Assembly (NCBI RefSeq): GCF_000832985.1
Contig: NZ_CP009920.1
Location: 1,302,001-1,366,000, forward strand
Reading direction: 5' to 3'
DNA: 64,000 nt
Source of the DNA: Priestia megaterium NBRC 15308 = ATCC 14581
GTDB taxonomy: Bacteria > Bacillota > Bacilli > Bacillales > Bacillaceae_H
Positions within the stretch are counted from its first letter, which is position 1. Every line of letters begins with the position of its first letter. The notes below the pieces were generated by a model. The model did no database searches, was not told the DNA's origin, and saw nothing but the letters and a program-made list of their open reading frames with translations. The position numbers and the translations under genes are program-made. Shown here piece by piece: positions 24,190 to 33,621 of the stretch.

Positions 24190-25203
24190 TTAAACTAAAA
24201 TTTCACCTTTTATTTCAGCCGAGTGAATAGCTCCAGCTAATTCAAACGAAAATGATAGACCATTATAAACACGACTTGCACGATCTGCAGGTAATGTTTC
24301 ACTACGTGGTACTGTTGTAACTGTATAGATAGGGTTATCATCCTCATCTGCTGCAATAATACCTTGAGCAAATGCTTGTTGAAGAACAGTCGTTGCTGCA
24401 CTATCGAACAACGCAATGCCTCGACTATCAAATGAAACTTTTCCATTGTTAGCAAAGGCGGATTGGACACTGTTTTCCATGTTGGTTTTAACCCATGACT
24501 TCCCATGCATGACGTCAATGTACTCACCACTTACGGTGATACCTTCGCTTGTTTGATTAATGCCAGCCTTCTTCACATAAGCAATAGCACCATCTTCATG
24601 AATAGCTGCTAGTTCGTCTGCATTTATATCAAGAACAGTGATACCTGTTAATGACTTGAACTTCCATGAAATAGAACCAACATCTTGGCTTCCTAATTCA
24701 CCAACTAATGCTGCATCGGCCTGTTCATCTGCTGTTGGATGGTAAAAGTCAATCACATAATCATAATCTTTCACCTTAAATGCATTGCGGCTTGCTGCAT
24801 CAGTTGTTTTTACCACATACATTTTGAATTTCTTACCTTCCACATAATCAGCAATAGCCACTTCATCTGTTAACTCAATATCTGCAGTTAACAAGAAGAA
24901 CCAATCGTGATCATAATACTTGGCAATAGCTTCTGCAGCTGTTTTAGGATCTGTATCTGTTGCAGCTGGATCATATGTGGCAATAGCTAAAGTAGCTGGA
25001 CGATGATCTTGAGCAAAAATAGCAGCTGCCTTCTTGTAGACCTCTGTTGTTTCAGCAAAGTCCGGTTTTACAGTATCGATGCTGCTATATGTTTTAAATG
25101 TACTCGCTCCTGCTTTTTCAGCTATAATGAGTGGCTTGCCAAGTCCAATTAAGCCGGATGGCTTTCTTAGCTCAATGCTTACAGTTACATCTTGTAATGG
25201 CAT
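24190..25203 (-). CDS. Tail sheath-like protein (DUF3383 type)
   Basis: 337 residues, shorter than many sheath proteins but typical of DUF3383 sheath-like members. It starts MPLQDVTVSIELRKPSGLIG and contains YYDHDWFFLLTADIEL and VYNGLSFSFELAGAIHS near the C-terminus. Placed directly before the tube gene. Together with the baseplate genes it marks a contractile tail. Confidence 0.8.
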   Translation of the reverse strand: MPLQDVTVSIELRKPSGLIGLGKPLIIAEKAGASTFKTYSSIDTVKPDFAETTEVYKKAAAIFAQDHRPATLAIATYDPAATDTDPKTAAEAIAKYYDHDWFFLLTADIELTDEVAIADYVEGKKFKMYVVKTTDAASRNAFKVKDYDYVIDFYHPTADEQADAALVGELGSQDVGSISWKFKSLTGITVLDINADELAAIHEDGAIAYVKKAGINQTSEGITVSGEYIDVMHGKSWVKTNMENSVQSAFANNGKVSFDSRGIALFDSAATTVLQQAFAQGIIAADEDDNPIYTVTTVPRSETLPADRASRVYNGLSFSFELAGAIHSAEIKGEILV

Positions 25204-25204
25204 T

Positions 25205-25690
25205 CTATAAACCTCCTAAATTAATAGTTTCAATGAATTCACTTAGCTGACGAATTTGTTCATTCGTTGCTCTAAACTGCACATCGAAACCGTGTTTGTA
25301 TTCATAATGTTCAACGAGAAATGTAGTGCGATCTTCAATGTTCCCTAGCATCGCAATGGCTATATTCTTTTCTTCTATGAATTCTTGACCCAAAAATAAA
25401 AACCACTGGTGGACTTGAAAAGCCTTCTCCATCGTGGTTTCAACATCTTCAGCATAGAAGCTAAACGATATAGTGTACTTATACTGTTCAATACGCTTTT
25501 GAAAAGCTGTATCGTCTTCAATATACTCTACAACAGCCCCTTGTCCTCTGCCTTTAATGTATGGTGACGTAATATTATAAACGCCGTAAGGTAAGGGAGG
25601 AGCAGGATTTATTGTATTTCCTTTAATAATTTGTAGCCCAGTATCTTTTTTTATTTGAGCAATCATTTCTTTAATGGTTGCTATGTTCAT
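25205..25690 (-). CDS. Tail terminator / neck protein (gp12-like, LIC_12616 type)
   Basis: 161 residues. PLPYGVYNITSPYIKGRGQG and YKYTISFSFYAEDVETTMEKA match the neck terminator family that caps the tail tube on the head side. Ends 1 nt before the sheath gene start. Family assignment by motif and order. Confidence 0.75.
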   Translation of the reverse strand: MNIATIKEMIAQIKKDTGLQIIKGNTINPAPPLPYGVYNITSPYIKGRGQGAVVEYIEDDTAFQKRIEQYKYTISFSFYAEDVETTMEKAFQVHQWFLFLGQEFIEEKNIAIAMLGNIEDRTTFLVEHYEYKHGFDVQFRATNEQIRQLSEFIETINLGGL

Positions 25691-26036
25691 GACCTGCCCA
25701 CCTTGCTAAATAAATAAAGACATCCGTATAATCTGTGAAGTCCTTAAAGTTCTGTACAGTGTAAGGGATGCCTTTATATTCGATTTTCTGTCCTGGATTA
25801 AGAGCTTCGATTGTATAAACTTTACGGTCTTTTACGCTATAAGTGCCACTCTCTGAATAACGAAGGTCATCTCCTGATAAAGGAAGAATAACACCGAATC
25901 TATTTTCGGGCTGAGGACTTCCACCAGGTACCCAATCCCCTGCATCGTCGTAATAACCACCCTCTTGTTCAACAATTGCCACAAAAGGAACACCATTTTC
26001 CACAACCATTTCTTTAAAACTAATAATCTCAGGCAT
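25671..26036 (-). CDS. Head closure / connector-like protein
   Basis: 121 residues, beta-rich, with KVYTIEALNPGQKIEYKGIP and VQNFKDFTDYTDVFIYLA. These resemble small head-completion proteins encoded between adaptor and tail terminator genes. It overlaps both neighbours (20 and 8 nt). Assignment relies on position. Confidence 0.65.
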   Translation of the reverse strand: MPEIISFKEMVVENGVPFVAIVEQEGGYYDDAGDWVPGGSPQPENRFGVILPLSGDDLRYSESGTYSVKDRKVYTIEALNPGQKIEYKGIPYTVQNFKDFTDYTDVFIYLARWAGHEHSNH

Positions 26037-26649
26037 TTCTTTCTACCACCCTCCAAGTTACACGGGCACGAAGGCCACCAGTGTCAATTAAAGGATTGGA
26101 TGAGCCTTTATTCTCCATAGTGATAGGACTATTCCCAGGAGAACGTAAGGTAGTAATCTTCTCTTGAATATCAGCAGCTGCCTTTGCCCCGACTCGCTCA
26201 AATAAAGTCTTTGCATCAATTTCAAATGCTAGCACCTTATCGATTAATCGCTCCATAAACTGCACCCATTCATCATTCTTTTCATCAAATGTTGAACGTA
26301 CAAAAGAGCGTTCCGGAATGGTGACGCTCTTAACAAGAATGAACATGACTTTTAAATTGTCACCATCTTGAATAGCCAATATATTTTTACCTTTCGGCTT
26401 AAATAAACCTGGAATATCTGAAGCTTTACGGCCATCCGCCTCTTTTGTGGGGATAGTTAGAAACTGCTTCTTAGGCTTAATGGTTATTCCATATTCATGC
26501 ACGTTTGCAATCATGGCATAGAACGAATCGTCAGAGGCAAAGATGCCAACTTCTACTGAGTATTTGTCAAGATCCTCTAAAGCTTTGATTAACTTATCGA
26601 AATTATCGTTTTTAACAGTCATTTTTACAAAGCCCTTCTGTCTAGCCAT
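26029..26649 (-). CDS. HK97 gp10-like tail completion protein
   Basis: 206 residues. KALEDLDKYSVEVGIFASD, IANVHEYG and the C-terminal AAADIQEKITTLRSPGNSP with NPLIDTGGLRARV are the hallmarks of gp10-like/Mu gpG-type completion proteins. It likely joins the neck and tail. Confidence 0.75.
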   Translation of the reverse strand: MARQKGFVKMTVKNDNFDKLIKALEDLDKYSVEVGIFASDDSFYAMIANVHEYGITIKPKKQFLTIPTKEADGRKASDIPGLFKPKGKNILAIQDGDNLKVMFILVKSVTIPERSFVRSTFDEKNDEWVQFMERLIDKVLAFEIDAKTLFERVGAKAAADIQEKITTLRSPGNSPITMENKGSSNPLIDTGGLRARVTWRVVERNA

Positions 26650-26650
26650 G

Positions 26651-26995
26651 TTAAATCACCGTTAGATTGATACTATTTCGCTTTGTAAGCTTTTTTAAGA
26701 GTCTCGAATATTCTTGCCCATATGGTGTAGATTCAAGCCCTACAGCAGTATTTGAGACGTTATATTCAGTCTCCATAACGTCTAACTTCTTTCTTTTTAC
26801 TGTTTGAGCCTTTATTGTTGCCAAATGAGTGGCATAATAGCGAATTAAGCGCTGTTTGTTGTCCTCTGACACATCTAGATTCTCTACCTCAAGGGTTGCG
26901 TCATCAATAAAGATTTCCAGCACGTCTGGAGACATACTAGCTAAATGTTCAGCAGTCTTTTGAATGATTTCAGGTGTTGTTTTCAAATCAATCAC
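26651..26995 (-). CDS. Head-tail adaptor (DUF4054-like)
   Basis: 114 residues, mainly helical: IDDATLEVENLD, RLIRYYATHLATIK and STPYGQEYSRLLKKL. This is the pattern of DUF4054-type adaptor proteins that bind the portal. It lies after the unassigned small gene downstream of the capsid gene. Confidence 0.7.
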   Translation of the reverse strand: MIDLKTTPEIIQKTAEHLASMSPDVLEIFIDDATLEVENLDVSEDNKQRLIRYYATHLATIKAQTVKRKKLDVMETEYNVSNTAVGLESTPYGQEYSRLLKKLTKRNSINLTVI

Positions 26996-27000
26996 CTACC

Positions 27001-27333
27001 TTATTCCGTTTCTTCTCCTGAACCATTTACAATTAAGTTACTTTGTTCAGTGATAGCAGCAAGGACAGTGCTACGCTTTTCTGTAGCTTTCCACTCTTCT
27101 AATAAAGAAAGTGAGAACGTGTCTTTCACTAACTCAATTGCTTCATTTGCGTTCAAATCCTTAGTTGTTTTAGCAGATTCATGAGCTACAATCTCTTCGT
27201 CTTCCACTAACTCTTTTATTAAAGGATGTGCGCTGAACTTCTTCCAATCAGTAGGAGAAAGCTGATTTGCTCCAGGAACTAACATGACACCAGCTGCATG
27301 ACGAACGTATTTACCTTTGTTTTGTACTAACAT
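27001..27333 (-). CDS. Unassigned small head-region protein
   Basis: 110 residues from an ATG at 27333 overlapping the capsid stop by one codon; GGAG is 10 bases upstream. The N-terminus KYVRHAAGVMLVPGANQLSP resembles DUF-type proteins often encoded after capsid genes. C-terminus acidic and helical. A role in the capsid or connector is inferred from position only. Confidence 0.6.
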   Translation of the reverse strand: MLVQNKGKYVRHAAGVMLVPGANQLSPTDWKKFSAHPLIKELVEDEEIVAHESAKTTKDLNANEAIELVKDTFSLSLLEEWKATEKRSTVLAAITEQSNLIVNGSGEETE

Positions 27334-28232
27334 CAAGCACCATCTCCTCGTACAATTGCCATTGGATAACGCACAATCGCACCGCCTGTACGCTCTTCTA
27401 ACGGGATTTTATAGTTAGGGAACTTGTATTCTTCTGGATGACGCATAATGTCCATTGGAATAAGGACTTCAACTACATCTGGTGAGCTATCGAATACTAA
27501 GAAACAATCGGTATCGCCTTGACCTTGCCCCTTAATATCAGATGTAAATTCAATACGACTGAACCAATTTTGGCTACGTAAGTATTGAAGAACTGTCTGA
27601 TTTGTATATTCGTTGTACTCTTTTTCGAGCTCTTCCATCATGTCAGGGGTAACAACAAGTGTATCTGCATTGTGTCCAGGTAAACGATTAACTGCAGAAC
27701 GAGCTTTACGTAAATCAGATACGATTTCTTTGCCTGTTTTATCAGCCCACTTTGTTGAAGTACCAGCTTTGTTTTGATCAATTGCAATCGTTTGGATTCC
27801 TTCTGCATTTGTCACACCAAGAATATTGTGTTTAGCATCACCGATCCATACAATGCGATTCTCTTTTTCAGCAATGGCTTTACGTGCTGTATCAGCCTTT
27901 GTTGTTTCGATAGGTTGACCTGCCATTTGTGCCTGACGTAATTCCTGAACAGACACCCGGAAAGCAGCAGCAACAGAATAGATTTTTTCTGTATGGCGCT
28001 CCATGTCAGCGTCTACTAATGGAATATCCTCTGCACCTGGAGCTAATACTTTAGCAGCACCAGAACGCTTGATAACGTCATAGCTGTATGTTTCCGCCCC
28101 AGCAGGTACATCAGTCTTCACATTGAAAATGGTACGAGCTTTTAGCTCCTCTTTCTTTGCTTCATAAATCTTATTATCAATGGACTCTAAATCAATCGGA
28201 CGAATAACACCGTCTGCTCTATATTGGGACAT
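27333..28232 (-). CDS. Major capsid protein (DUF2184/encapsulin-like)
   Basis: 299 residues. TYSYDVIKRSGAAKVLAPGAED, FRVSVQELRQAQMAGQPIET and the C-terminal RTGGAIVRYPMAIVRGDG fit the DUF2184-type HK97-fold capsid family. Location after a decoration protein and a protease/scaffold gene supports this. Builds the icosahedral shell. Confidence 0.82.
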   Translation of the reverse strand: MSQYRADGVIRPIDLESIDNKIYEAKKEELKARTIFNVKTDVPAGAETYSYDVIKRSGAAKVLAPGAEDIPLVDADMERHTEKIYSVAAAFRVSVQELRQAQMAGQPIETTKADTARKAIAEKENRIVWIGDAKHNILGVTNAEGIQTIAIDQNKAGTSTKWADKTGKEIVSDLRKARSAVNRLPGHNADTLVVTPDMMEELEKEYNEYTNQTVLQYLRSQNWFSRIEFTSDIKGQGQGDTDCFLVFDSSPDVVEVLIPMDIMRHPEEYKFPNYKIPLEERTGGAIVRYPMAIVRGDGA

Positions 28233-28261
28233 TCTTGTTCACTCCTCATTCTTACTAGTTT

Positions 28262-28723
28262 TTAAGGTAAATTAATTTCAATCTGTACTAAGCCACCTGC
28301 TTGAGCGCTTGACTTGAACGCTGCTGAAGGAAAGGCAATGACTCCAGAGGTTGCTGTATCAGCTGGACGGAAATTACTTGTAGTAGGATCTACAACTACT
28401 CCATCACCAATTACTACATCTTCATCAACCTGCACCCAAATAACACCCTTACGAACTGCAGCAACAGGATCATATTTTAAATATTTTTGATCATCAGCTT
28501 TCAATACCCAATCATGAATTTCTTGAGCTAATGAAACACCATAAGGTTTACCGCCTGCTTTAACGCGTGTAATAGTTTCTCCATCTGTGCCTAATTGAAC
28601 AGCAACTCCGTAAGGAATATCTTCAGCTGCTGCTTTTGTATCTGCACTATAATCTTGATAATTGGCAAGCTTACCTTTACCGCCTGCTGCTGGCATATAT
28701 TTGTCATAACTTGTAATAGCCAT
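28262..28723 (-). CDS. Head decoration / structural cement protein
   Basis: 153 residues of beta-rich, Gly/Ala-rich sequence (YMPAAGGKGKLANYQDYS; DEDVVIGDGVVVDPTTSNF). It matches the DUF2190-like structural cement proteins encoded between scaffold and capsid genes. It probably stabilises the shell. Confidence 0.72.
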   Translation of the reverse strand: MAITSYDKYMPAAGGKGKLANYQDYSADTKAAAEDIPYGVAVQLGTDGETITRVKAGGKPYGVSLAQEIHDWVLKADDQKYLKYDPVAAVRKGVIWVQVDEDVVIGDGVVVDPTTSNFRPADTATSGVIAFPSAAFKSSAQAGGLVQIEINLP

Positions 28724-28756
28724 CTATATAGCCTCCTATTTTCATATTTTGATGTT

Positions 28757-29278
28757 TTATTTCATGTTTAGGCGTTTATTTTTCATCTCTTCAATCTGCT
28801 TATTAGATGAACTACCGTCACCAGTAAACATGTGATTATTGCCTGTTGACGAAAAACCCTCTTGCTTGGCACGACCTAAAGTTGCATCAAAAAAGGCGTC
28901 AATATAATCATCTGATTTACCGTCGCCTTTAAAGTCAGGTTTTGCTTTTTGAATAACTGCTTCTTTGATTTCACGCTCTGATTTGCCTTTAAAATCAAAA
29001 GAATCACCAAGGAATGTTGTTGCACCACTGATTAACTCAACGCGAGATTGTACTTTTGCATCTAGTTCATCAGCAGATAAATTGTTTTCCTTTGCTTGTT
29101 TTAAACCCTTCTCAGCATTTTGGTACTTCACTTCTAGTGCATCATAGCGACCTTGTAATGTATCAAAGTCCTTTGCTTTTAGGTTAGCCGTATCTAAGCG
29201 TGCTTGCTGTGCATCCAAAAAAGATTTAACAGTTGAATCTACTTCATACTCCTTGCCATCAATTGTATATTTGGCCAT
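28757..29278 (-). CDS. Nested scaffold protein, internal start
   Basis: An in-frame ATG at 29276-29278 is preceded by AAGGAG with 8 bases spacing. Translation from it gives a 173-residue protein that is just the coiled-coil scaffold of the DUF2213 gene (MAKYTIDGKEYEVDS...). This mirrors lambda C/Nu3. No ribosome-binding site this strong is needed inside a gene otherwise. Confidence 0.6.
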   Translation of the reverse strand: MAKYTIDGKEYEVDSTVKSFLDAQQARLDTANLKAKDFDTLQGRYDALEVKYQNAEKGLKQAKENNLSADELDAKVQSRVELISGATTFLGDSFDFKGKSEREIKEAVIQKAKPDFKGDGKSDDYIDAFFDATLGRAKQEGFSSTGNNHMFTGDGSSSNKQIEEMKNKRLNMK

Positions 29279-29839
29279 ATTAACATCTCCTTTTCCTTCG
29301 CTTGAATCAATTTGATAGGCTGCTGAATCACCACGAATGGATACTTCTGGACCCACACGCCCTTCATCAACAATCGCAACATGATTGACTTCAGTATTTC
29401 GTTGAACAAAATCATATTGTTTGCCGTCATATGTACCCTTTTCTGGTACCACATCGGCTAAAAAACCAAGGCTAATCTCACGTTTACCGTCCTTAATCTT
29501 TTGAATTAATCCAGCATCCGTCACAGTAAATGAGATATAGAGTTTAAAATCTTCTACTCTCGCGTCATTGTGAGTTAATCCCTTGGAATACGTGTTATAG
29601 TTCTGCAAAGTAACAGGCTCATTAGGATGATCATCTGTTACAGGTTTTGCATGCGCTGAAAACATAGTACGGTCACTGAAAATTTCTTCAGGAAGCTTAG
29701 CTTCAAGTTGTACCGAGCCATCTTGTCGCATGTATGGGAATACTCCTGGGCGAGTAATAGGTGCTCGAACAGTCAGGTACCCTTCATTTGTTTCGTTATA
29801 GTCTTTTATAAATGTACGATCATAACGCTCGTGCTTCAC
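28757..29839 (-). CDS. DUF2213 prohead protease fused to scaffold
   Basis: 360 residues from a GTG at 29839 after GGGGGTGAT. Residues 1-170 are the DUF2213 protease-like part: PGVFPYMRQDG, KPVTDDHPNEPV, GKREISLGF and NHVAIVDEGR. Residues 188-360 are a charged coiled-coil scaffold (ARLDTANLKAKDFDTLQGRY). The scaffold part has its own start inside the gene. Confidence 0.8.
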   Translation of the reverse strand: MKHERYDRTFIKDYNETNEGYLTVRAPITRPGVFPYMRQDGSVQLEAKLPEEIFSDRTMFSAHAKPVTDDHPNEPVTLQNYNTYSKGLTHNDARVEDFKLYISFTVTDAGLIQKIKDGKREISLGFLADVVPEKGTYDGKQYDFVQRNTEVNHVAIVDEGRVGPEVSIRGDSAAYQIDSSEGKGDVNMAKYTIDGKEYEVDSTVKSFLDAQQARLDTANLKAKDFDTLQGRYDALEVKYQNAEKGLKQAKENNLSADELDAKVQSRVELISGATTFLGDSFDFKGKSEREIKEAVIQKAKPDFKGDGKSDDYIDAFFDATLGRAKQEGFSSTGNNHMFTGDGSSSNKQIEEMKNKRLNMK

Positions 29840-29873
29840 ACATTATCACCCCCTTCCAGATATAAAAATAGCC

Positions 29874-30035
29874 CTATCCTTCATGCAAGAACTTGTGCGG
29901 GTCAATTCCTGTATTAACTTCTTCATTTTCATCCTTTGGTGGAATGGTGTTTTGTACTAGCTTTTTTAAAGATTTATCAATACTATCTAGTGATTTCGCA
30001 ATAGATTCAAGATTTCTACTGTCCTTTTTATCCAA
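29874..30035 (-). CDS. Small head-region protein, 53 residues
   Basis: Starts at TTG 30035 with GAGGAG eight bases upstream, inside the end of the MuF gene. The product (MDKKDSRNLESIAKSLDSID...) is charged and helical and ends HKFLHEG. It fills the gap between the minor head and protease genes. Function unknown. Confidence 0.6.
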   Translation of the reverse strand: MDKKDSRNLESIAKSLDSIDKSLKKLVQNTIPPKDENEEVNTGIDPHKFLHEG

Positions 30036-30040
30036 TACAA

Positions 30041-30820
30041 TCACTCCTCATCGAATACAGGAATAGCAACACAACGACATCGGTAATCTTCACCTGGTAA
30101 ACCCACGCTTGGTGGATCTGCATAAGAGAAAACTTTATTACTCAAATCTCTGTGTGTTTTTCGCACCTTTTCGTCATTGGATGTTAGCCATTTGAACTTC
30201 GATACACCCATTTGCTTATGACGTTTTGCAGTCATTTGACCGAGTATAGAACCTGTTTGATCAACAGCAATAAATTCAGCTCGCTTCCTGGACATCCCCA
30301 CGCGTTCAACTAACTGATCTCTCACCTTTTTTGCGCTACTGCCATTCTTCACACCTTGATAAATGATGCTCTCAATGTTAGCCAGGTACCCATCCTTAAT
30401 GTTAGTAATATAGCTGGCATTCTCGCTTATTGATGTTTTCATAAACGACTCTAACCAAGGCTCACTAACGGTGGGGTCAATTCCCTTCACCTTGCCTTGG
30501 TTGCTAATATTATTTTTATTAAATAAGTTCAGAGAGTTAACAAACTTACTGGCTGTTTCCTGGACTACACTCGAATTAAAAATACCTAGTGATAATCCTT
30601 TGATTACATCCACAGCTCGTTGAATAACATCGAGTGGAGCATCTAACTTGTAGAGAGAATTGTCATCCCTACTCTTTTGCAACTTAATCTGAGGTGTTAT
30701 TTGCTCGTCATAGACGCTTAAAGTAATTTTACCTAACTCAGATATTAGTTTGTTAATAGAACGGCTGTATGAGACTGCTACGCTGTCAGGGAAACGTGTA
30801 GGAGGAATTATCCTAGCCAT
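30041..30820 (-). CDS. Phage minor head protein (SPP1 gp7/MuF family)
   Basis: 259 residues from the ATG at 30820, which follows AAGGAG and the portal stop; an upstream start inside the portal gene is unlikely. The C-terminal MuF domain is plain: RAEFIAVDQTGSILGQM, KFKWLTSNDEKVRKTHR and PGEDYRCRCVAIP. Such proteins enter the capsid with the portal and help DNA ejection or assembly. Confidence 0.87.
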   Translation of the reverse strand: MARIIPPTRFPDSVAVSYSRSINKLISELGKITLSVYDEQITPQIKLQKSRDDNSLYKLDAPLDVIQRAVDVIKGLSLGIFNSSVVQETASKFVNSLNLFNKNNISNQGKVKGIDPTVSEPWLESFMKTSISENASYITNIKDGYLANIESIIYQGVKNGSSAKKVRDQLVERVGMSRKRAEFIAVDQTGSILGQMTAKRHKQMGVSKFKWLTSNDEKVRKTHRDLSNKVFSYADPPSVGLPGEDYRCRCVAIPVFDEE

Positions 30821-30821
30821 A

Positions 30822-32156
30822 TCACTGACTCTCCTTATAAGCTGTGTAAACTTCTTTAGCCATTCGTTCCCAATCAGCATCGTCACCACTGTACTTAGTT
30901 TCATTCGTTAAACCGAATTGACCAAAGCGTGCTTCTCGTACATCGTCAGATGTATGAACACCATTGACGATGTAAATGTTATCTGTTTCAGCAGTTAATT
31001 TACGAATCTCAGCATCTGTTTTTGAGTCAACATTCCACAATGGATTAAACTTGATCTCCCATTCTACTGAGTCAGGGTTGATAGTGCCCCCTAATTCATC
31101 AGAACATAGCAATAATAAGCGAATAAGACGCTCAATATGGGGCTTTAATTCATTCTCTTGCTGTGCTGCAATACGAGAATAATAGTTCATGACATCATAC
31201 TGAGCTCCCGCAATTGTCCCTGCTTCCTGCCCTTTAATAACTGTTTTAGGCATTCGTGCTGCACCTGCAAGCATATCCCATACATAATCAAGTAAATCCT
31301 TAATACCTGTGGTGACAGTACTCTGTTTCGTTAACTCCTCATCTTTTCCGATAAGAGCAAGAGCTTCAGTTCGAAACATAAAATCCATCAGTGTACTTAA
31401 TTCTCGTTTATCTTCTTTGCCCATCCCCTCAATATCAGCTGATTTATAGACCTTGAAAGTAAAGTCATATAGCATCTGACCAACTGACCAAAGGGACGTA
31501 TCAAGAACTGTGATGATGTCATATAAGGGTTCCAATAATGGTTGCCCTCTGTATTCGTCCTCCAGCCTTCTTGTCTGGTCATGGATAACACGAGAAGCAT
31601 GTACACGATCTTGAGTAGGTCCTGCAATTTCTTGCCCAACGCGAGAACGACGGTTTAACTGGAACGACTCCACTTGGCCATACTTAGGATGGAACATATC
31701 TTCATTCAATAAAAATTCGTATACCTTCATGCCACTGAATGCATGGATATAATCAATACGCATTAATTCTTTTTCCTCTATAGGATCGCTTAGTTCGAAT
31801 GGATTCTTTTGGGTAACACCTAAAGAAATAAAGCCATCACCCCGTAATCGCTCATATGAACGCATCTTCTTAAAAGCTTCTCTGGCATTAAGATCAGCAA
31901 GCTTGCTCATAATATCGCGCTGTAACTTTTCATCTTTCATTCGTAAAGTGAACCAGCTGCGCGTCATATCTTCTGCAGGAATATCAATGACGTTTTGAAT
32001 AATACGATTATCTGCATATAAACGTGTTAAATCTTGATTAGTTAATACACGTCTTAGCCCTGGTGTTTGTCGAGTTAATGCATCCCTGCTATTTCCCTTT
32101 CCAGGTGCTTGCATGAAATCATTACGAAACTGCTTTGCTTGCTCAATTACACTCAT
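30822..32156 (-). CDS. Portal protein (DUF1073 type)
   Basis: 444 residues. DNRIIQNVIDIPAEDMTRSWF, SYERLRGDGFISLGV and AAQQENELKPHIERLIRLLL are typical of DUF1073-type portals. It forms the dodecameric vertex ring for packaging. Located 4 nt after terL. Confidence 0.88.
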   Translation of the reverse strand: MSVIEQAKQFRNDFMQAPGKGNSRDALTRQTPGLRRVLTNQDLTRLYADNRIIQNVIDIPAEDMTRSWFTLRMKDEKLQRDIMSKLADLNAREAFKKMRSYERLRGDGFISLGVTQKNPFELSDPIEEKELMRIDYIHAFSGMKVYEFLLNEDMFHPKYGQVESFQLNRRSRVGQEIAGPTQDRVHASRVIHDQTRRLEDEYRGQPLLEPLYDIITVLDTSLWSVGQMLYDFTFKVYKSADIEGMGKEDKRELSTLMDFMFRTEALALIGKDEELTKQSTVTTGIKDLLDYVWDMLAGAARMPKTVIKGQEAGTIAGAQYDVMNYYSRIAAQQENELKPHIERLIRLLLLCSDELGGTINPDSVEWEIKFNPLWNVDSKTDAEIRKLTAETDNIYIVNGVHTSDDVREARFGQFGLTNETKYSGDDADWERMAKEVYTAYKESQ

Positions 32157-32160
32157 CTAC

Positions 32161-33621
32161 TCACCTCCCCATTAATTTCTTATAGCGGTCTAAAGGATTT
32201 CCCTTAGATCCTTGTAACTTAACTAACGCTTGCGTTAAACTATCGACCATATCATCATGCTTACCATTCGGGAATGCTGTTGCTTCATCAATCAGTTCAT
32301 TAATCCAAGGCGCATATAACGGATGTGGTAAGTACACGTTGCCTGATTCTACTTCTGGAGAAACAGCATTGGCGCGTACTTCTTTTCCACCTTCCGGATT
32401 AACAGGAATTAATCCACTGATTTCATCCTGTAGCATTTGAATAACAGCAGGACCATTCGCTTTATCCTCAACGTATTTTGCTTTAGCGTTCGGCCACTTA
32501 GCTGTCATGTTACGAATAGCTTTCATTGTTTCAGGTAGATTCAAACGATCACGTATTTGATCAAGTAGATAAGAGTTAGCCTGTCGCTTGCCCCATACTT
32601 GCCCAACAACAAAGTCAGAAGCACTGCTATCTTTAAACGTACAGTCCCATGATTGAACCTGTTTATCTAACATTTTAGGAAGAACAGCTACTTCTTTAGG
32701 AAGCTTTAATTTAGCTCTTATTTCTTCAGTAGGCACATAGAACTTCCACCAATGTTTACTAAAGATGCTACCACCTGCAGGTGATGGACGTTGCTGGAAT
32801 AAAGATGCCCAGGTACGTGAACCAACTTCAGACTTTTTATCCTCTGCCCACTGTTCATCAAACCCTAATTCTGGACATAACGCCTCGCCAATTTCACGAC
32901 CAAGTAGATCATCTTCATCCTCTGCAATAGCAGGTAAACGCAGCCTAACCCAGTTACGTGGACTTCTATCCAATAAGCGGCCAATAATGTCATCTTCATG
33001 CCATCTAGTCATAATGACAATAACAGATGCCCCATTATGTAAACGAGTAGACAATGTACTTTCCCACTCATCCCATATGTTATCTCGAATCGTTTGAGAA
33101 GCAGCTTCTTTAGCATTCTTGATAGGGTCATCGATAATCATTAAGTCAGCACCTTGACCGGTAATAGAACCCCCAATACCAGTTGCGATCATGCCGCCTG
33201 TATGCCCTTCGACTCCCCAGTTTTTAGTAGCAGAGTTAGAGTCTGATATTCGTATATTAAATAAAGCAGGAGCAAACTCTTTAAATTTATTTCTGTTCAC
33301 TCGACCAAACTTGGTTGCTAACCCATCAGAATAAGCAGCTGTTATAACACGCTTATTTGGATTTTTGGCAATAAAAAAAGACGGGAACGTTTCTGTAACC
33401 GTCATGGATTTACCGTGTCGTGGGGGCATTTCAATAATAATAAAACGCTGTTCACCATCAACAATAGGCTGGAGTTCATTGCATATTAGTTCAGTATGCC
33501 TGAAATGCTTATATTGCCCGTGATGGACATATTCAACATAATCTTTATACGAGCGTCTTGCCAATTCTTCTTGAGCAAGTTGAGCGATGATCTTACGTTG
33601 TTCCTCACTTATCTTTTGCAA
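32161..33621 (-). CDS. Terminase large subunit
   Basis: 486 residues. ATPase: Walker A MPPRHGKSMT near 65, Walker B ADLMIIDDPIK near 160, and VIMTRWHEDD near 205. Nuclease: SWDCTFKDSSASDF near 330 and the C-terminal GKHDDMVDSLTQAL with catalytic Asp pair. It drives DNA into the prohead and cuts the concatemer. It overlaps the small subunit gene by 17 nt. Confidence 0.92.
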   Translation of the reverse strand: MQKISEEQRKIIAQLAQEELARRSYKDYVEYVHHGQYKHFRHTELICNELQPIVDGEQRFIIIEMPPRHGKSMTVTETFPSFFIAKNPNKRVITAAYSDGLATKFGRVNRNKFKEFAPALFNIRISDSNSATKNWGVEGHTGGMIATGIGGSITGQGADLMIIDDPIKNAKEAASQTIRDNIWDEWESTLSTRLHNGASVIVIMTRWHEDDIIGRLLDRSPRNWVRLRLPAIAEDEDDLLGREIGEALCPELGFDEQWAEDKKSEVGSRTWASLFQQRPSPAGGSIFSKHWWKFYVPTEEIRAKLKLPKEVAVLPKMLDKQVQSWDCTFKDSSASDFVVGQVWGKRQANSYLLDQIRDRLNLPETMKAIRNMTAKWPNAKAKYVEDKANGPAVIQMLQDEISGLIPVNPEGGKEVRANAVSPEVESGNVYLPHPLYAPWINELIDEATAFPNGKHDDMVDSLTQALVKLQGSKGNPLDRYKKLMGR

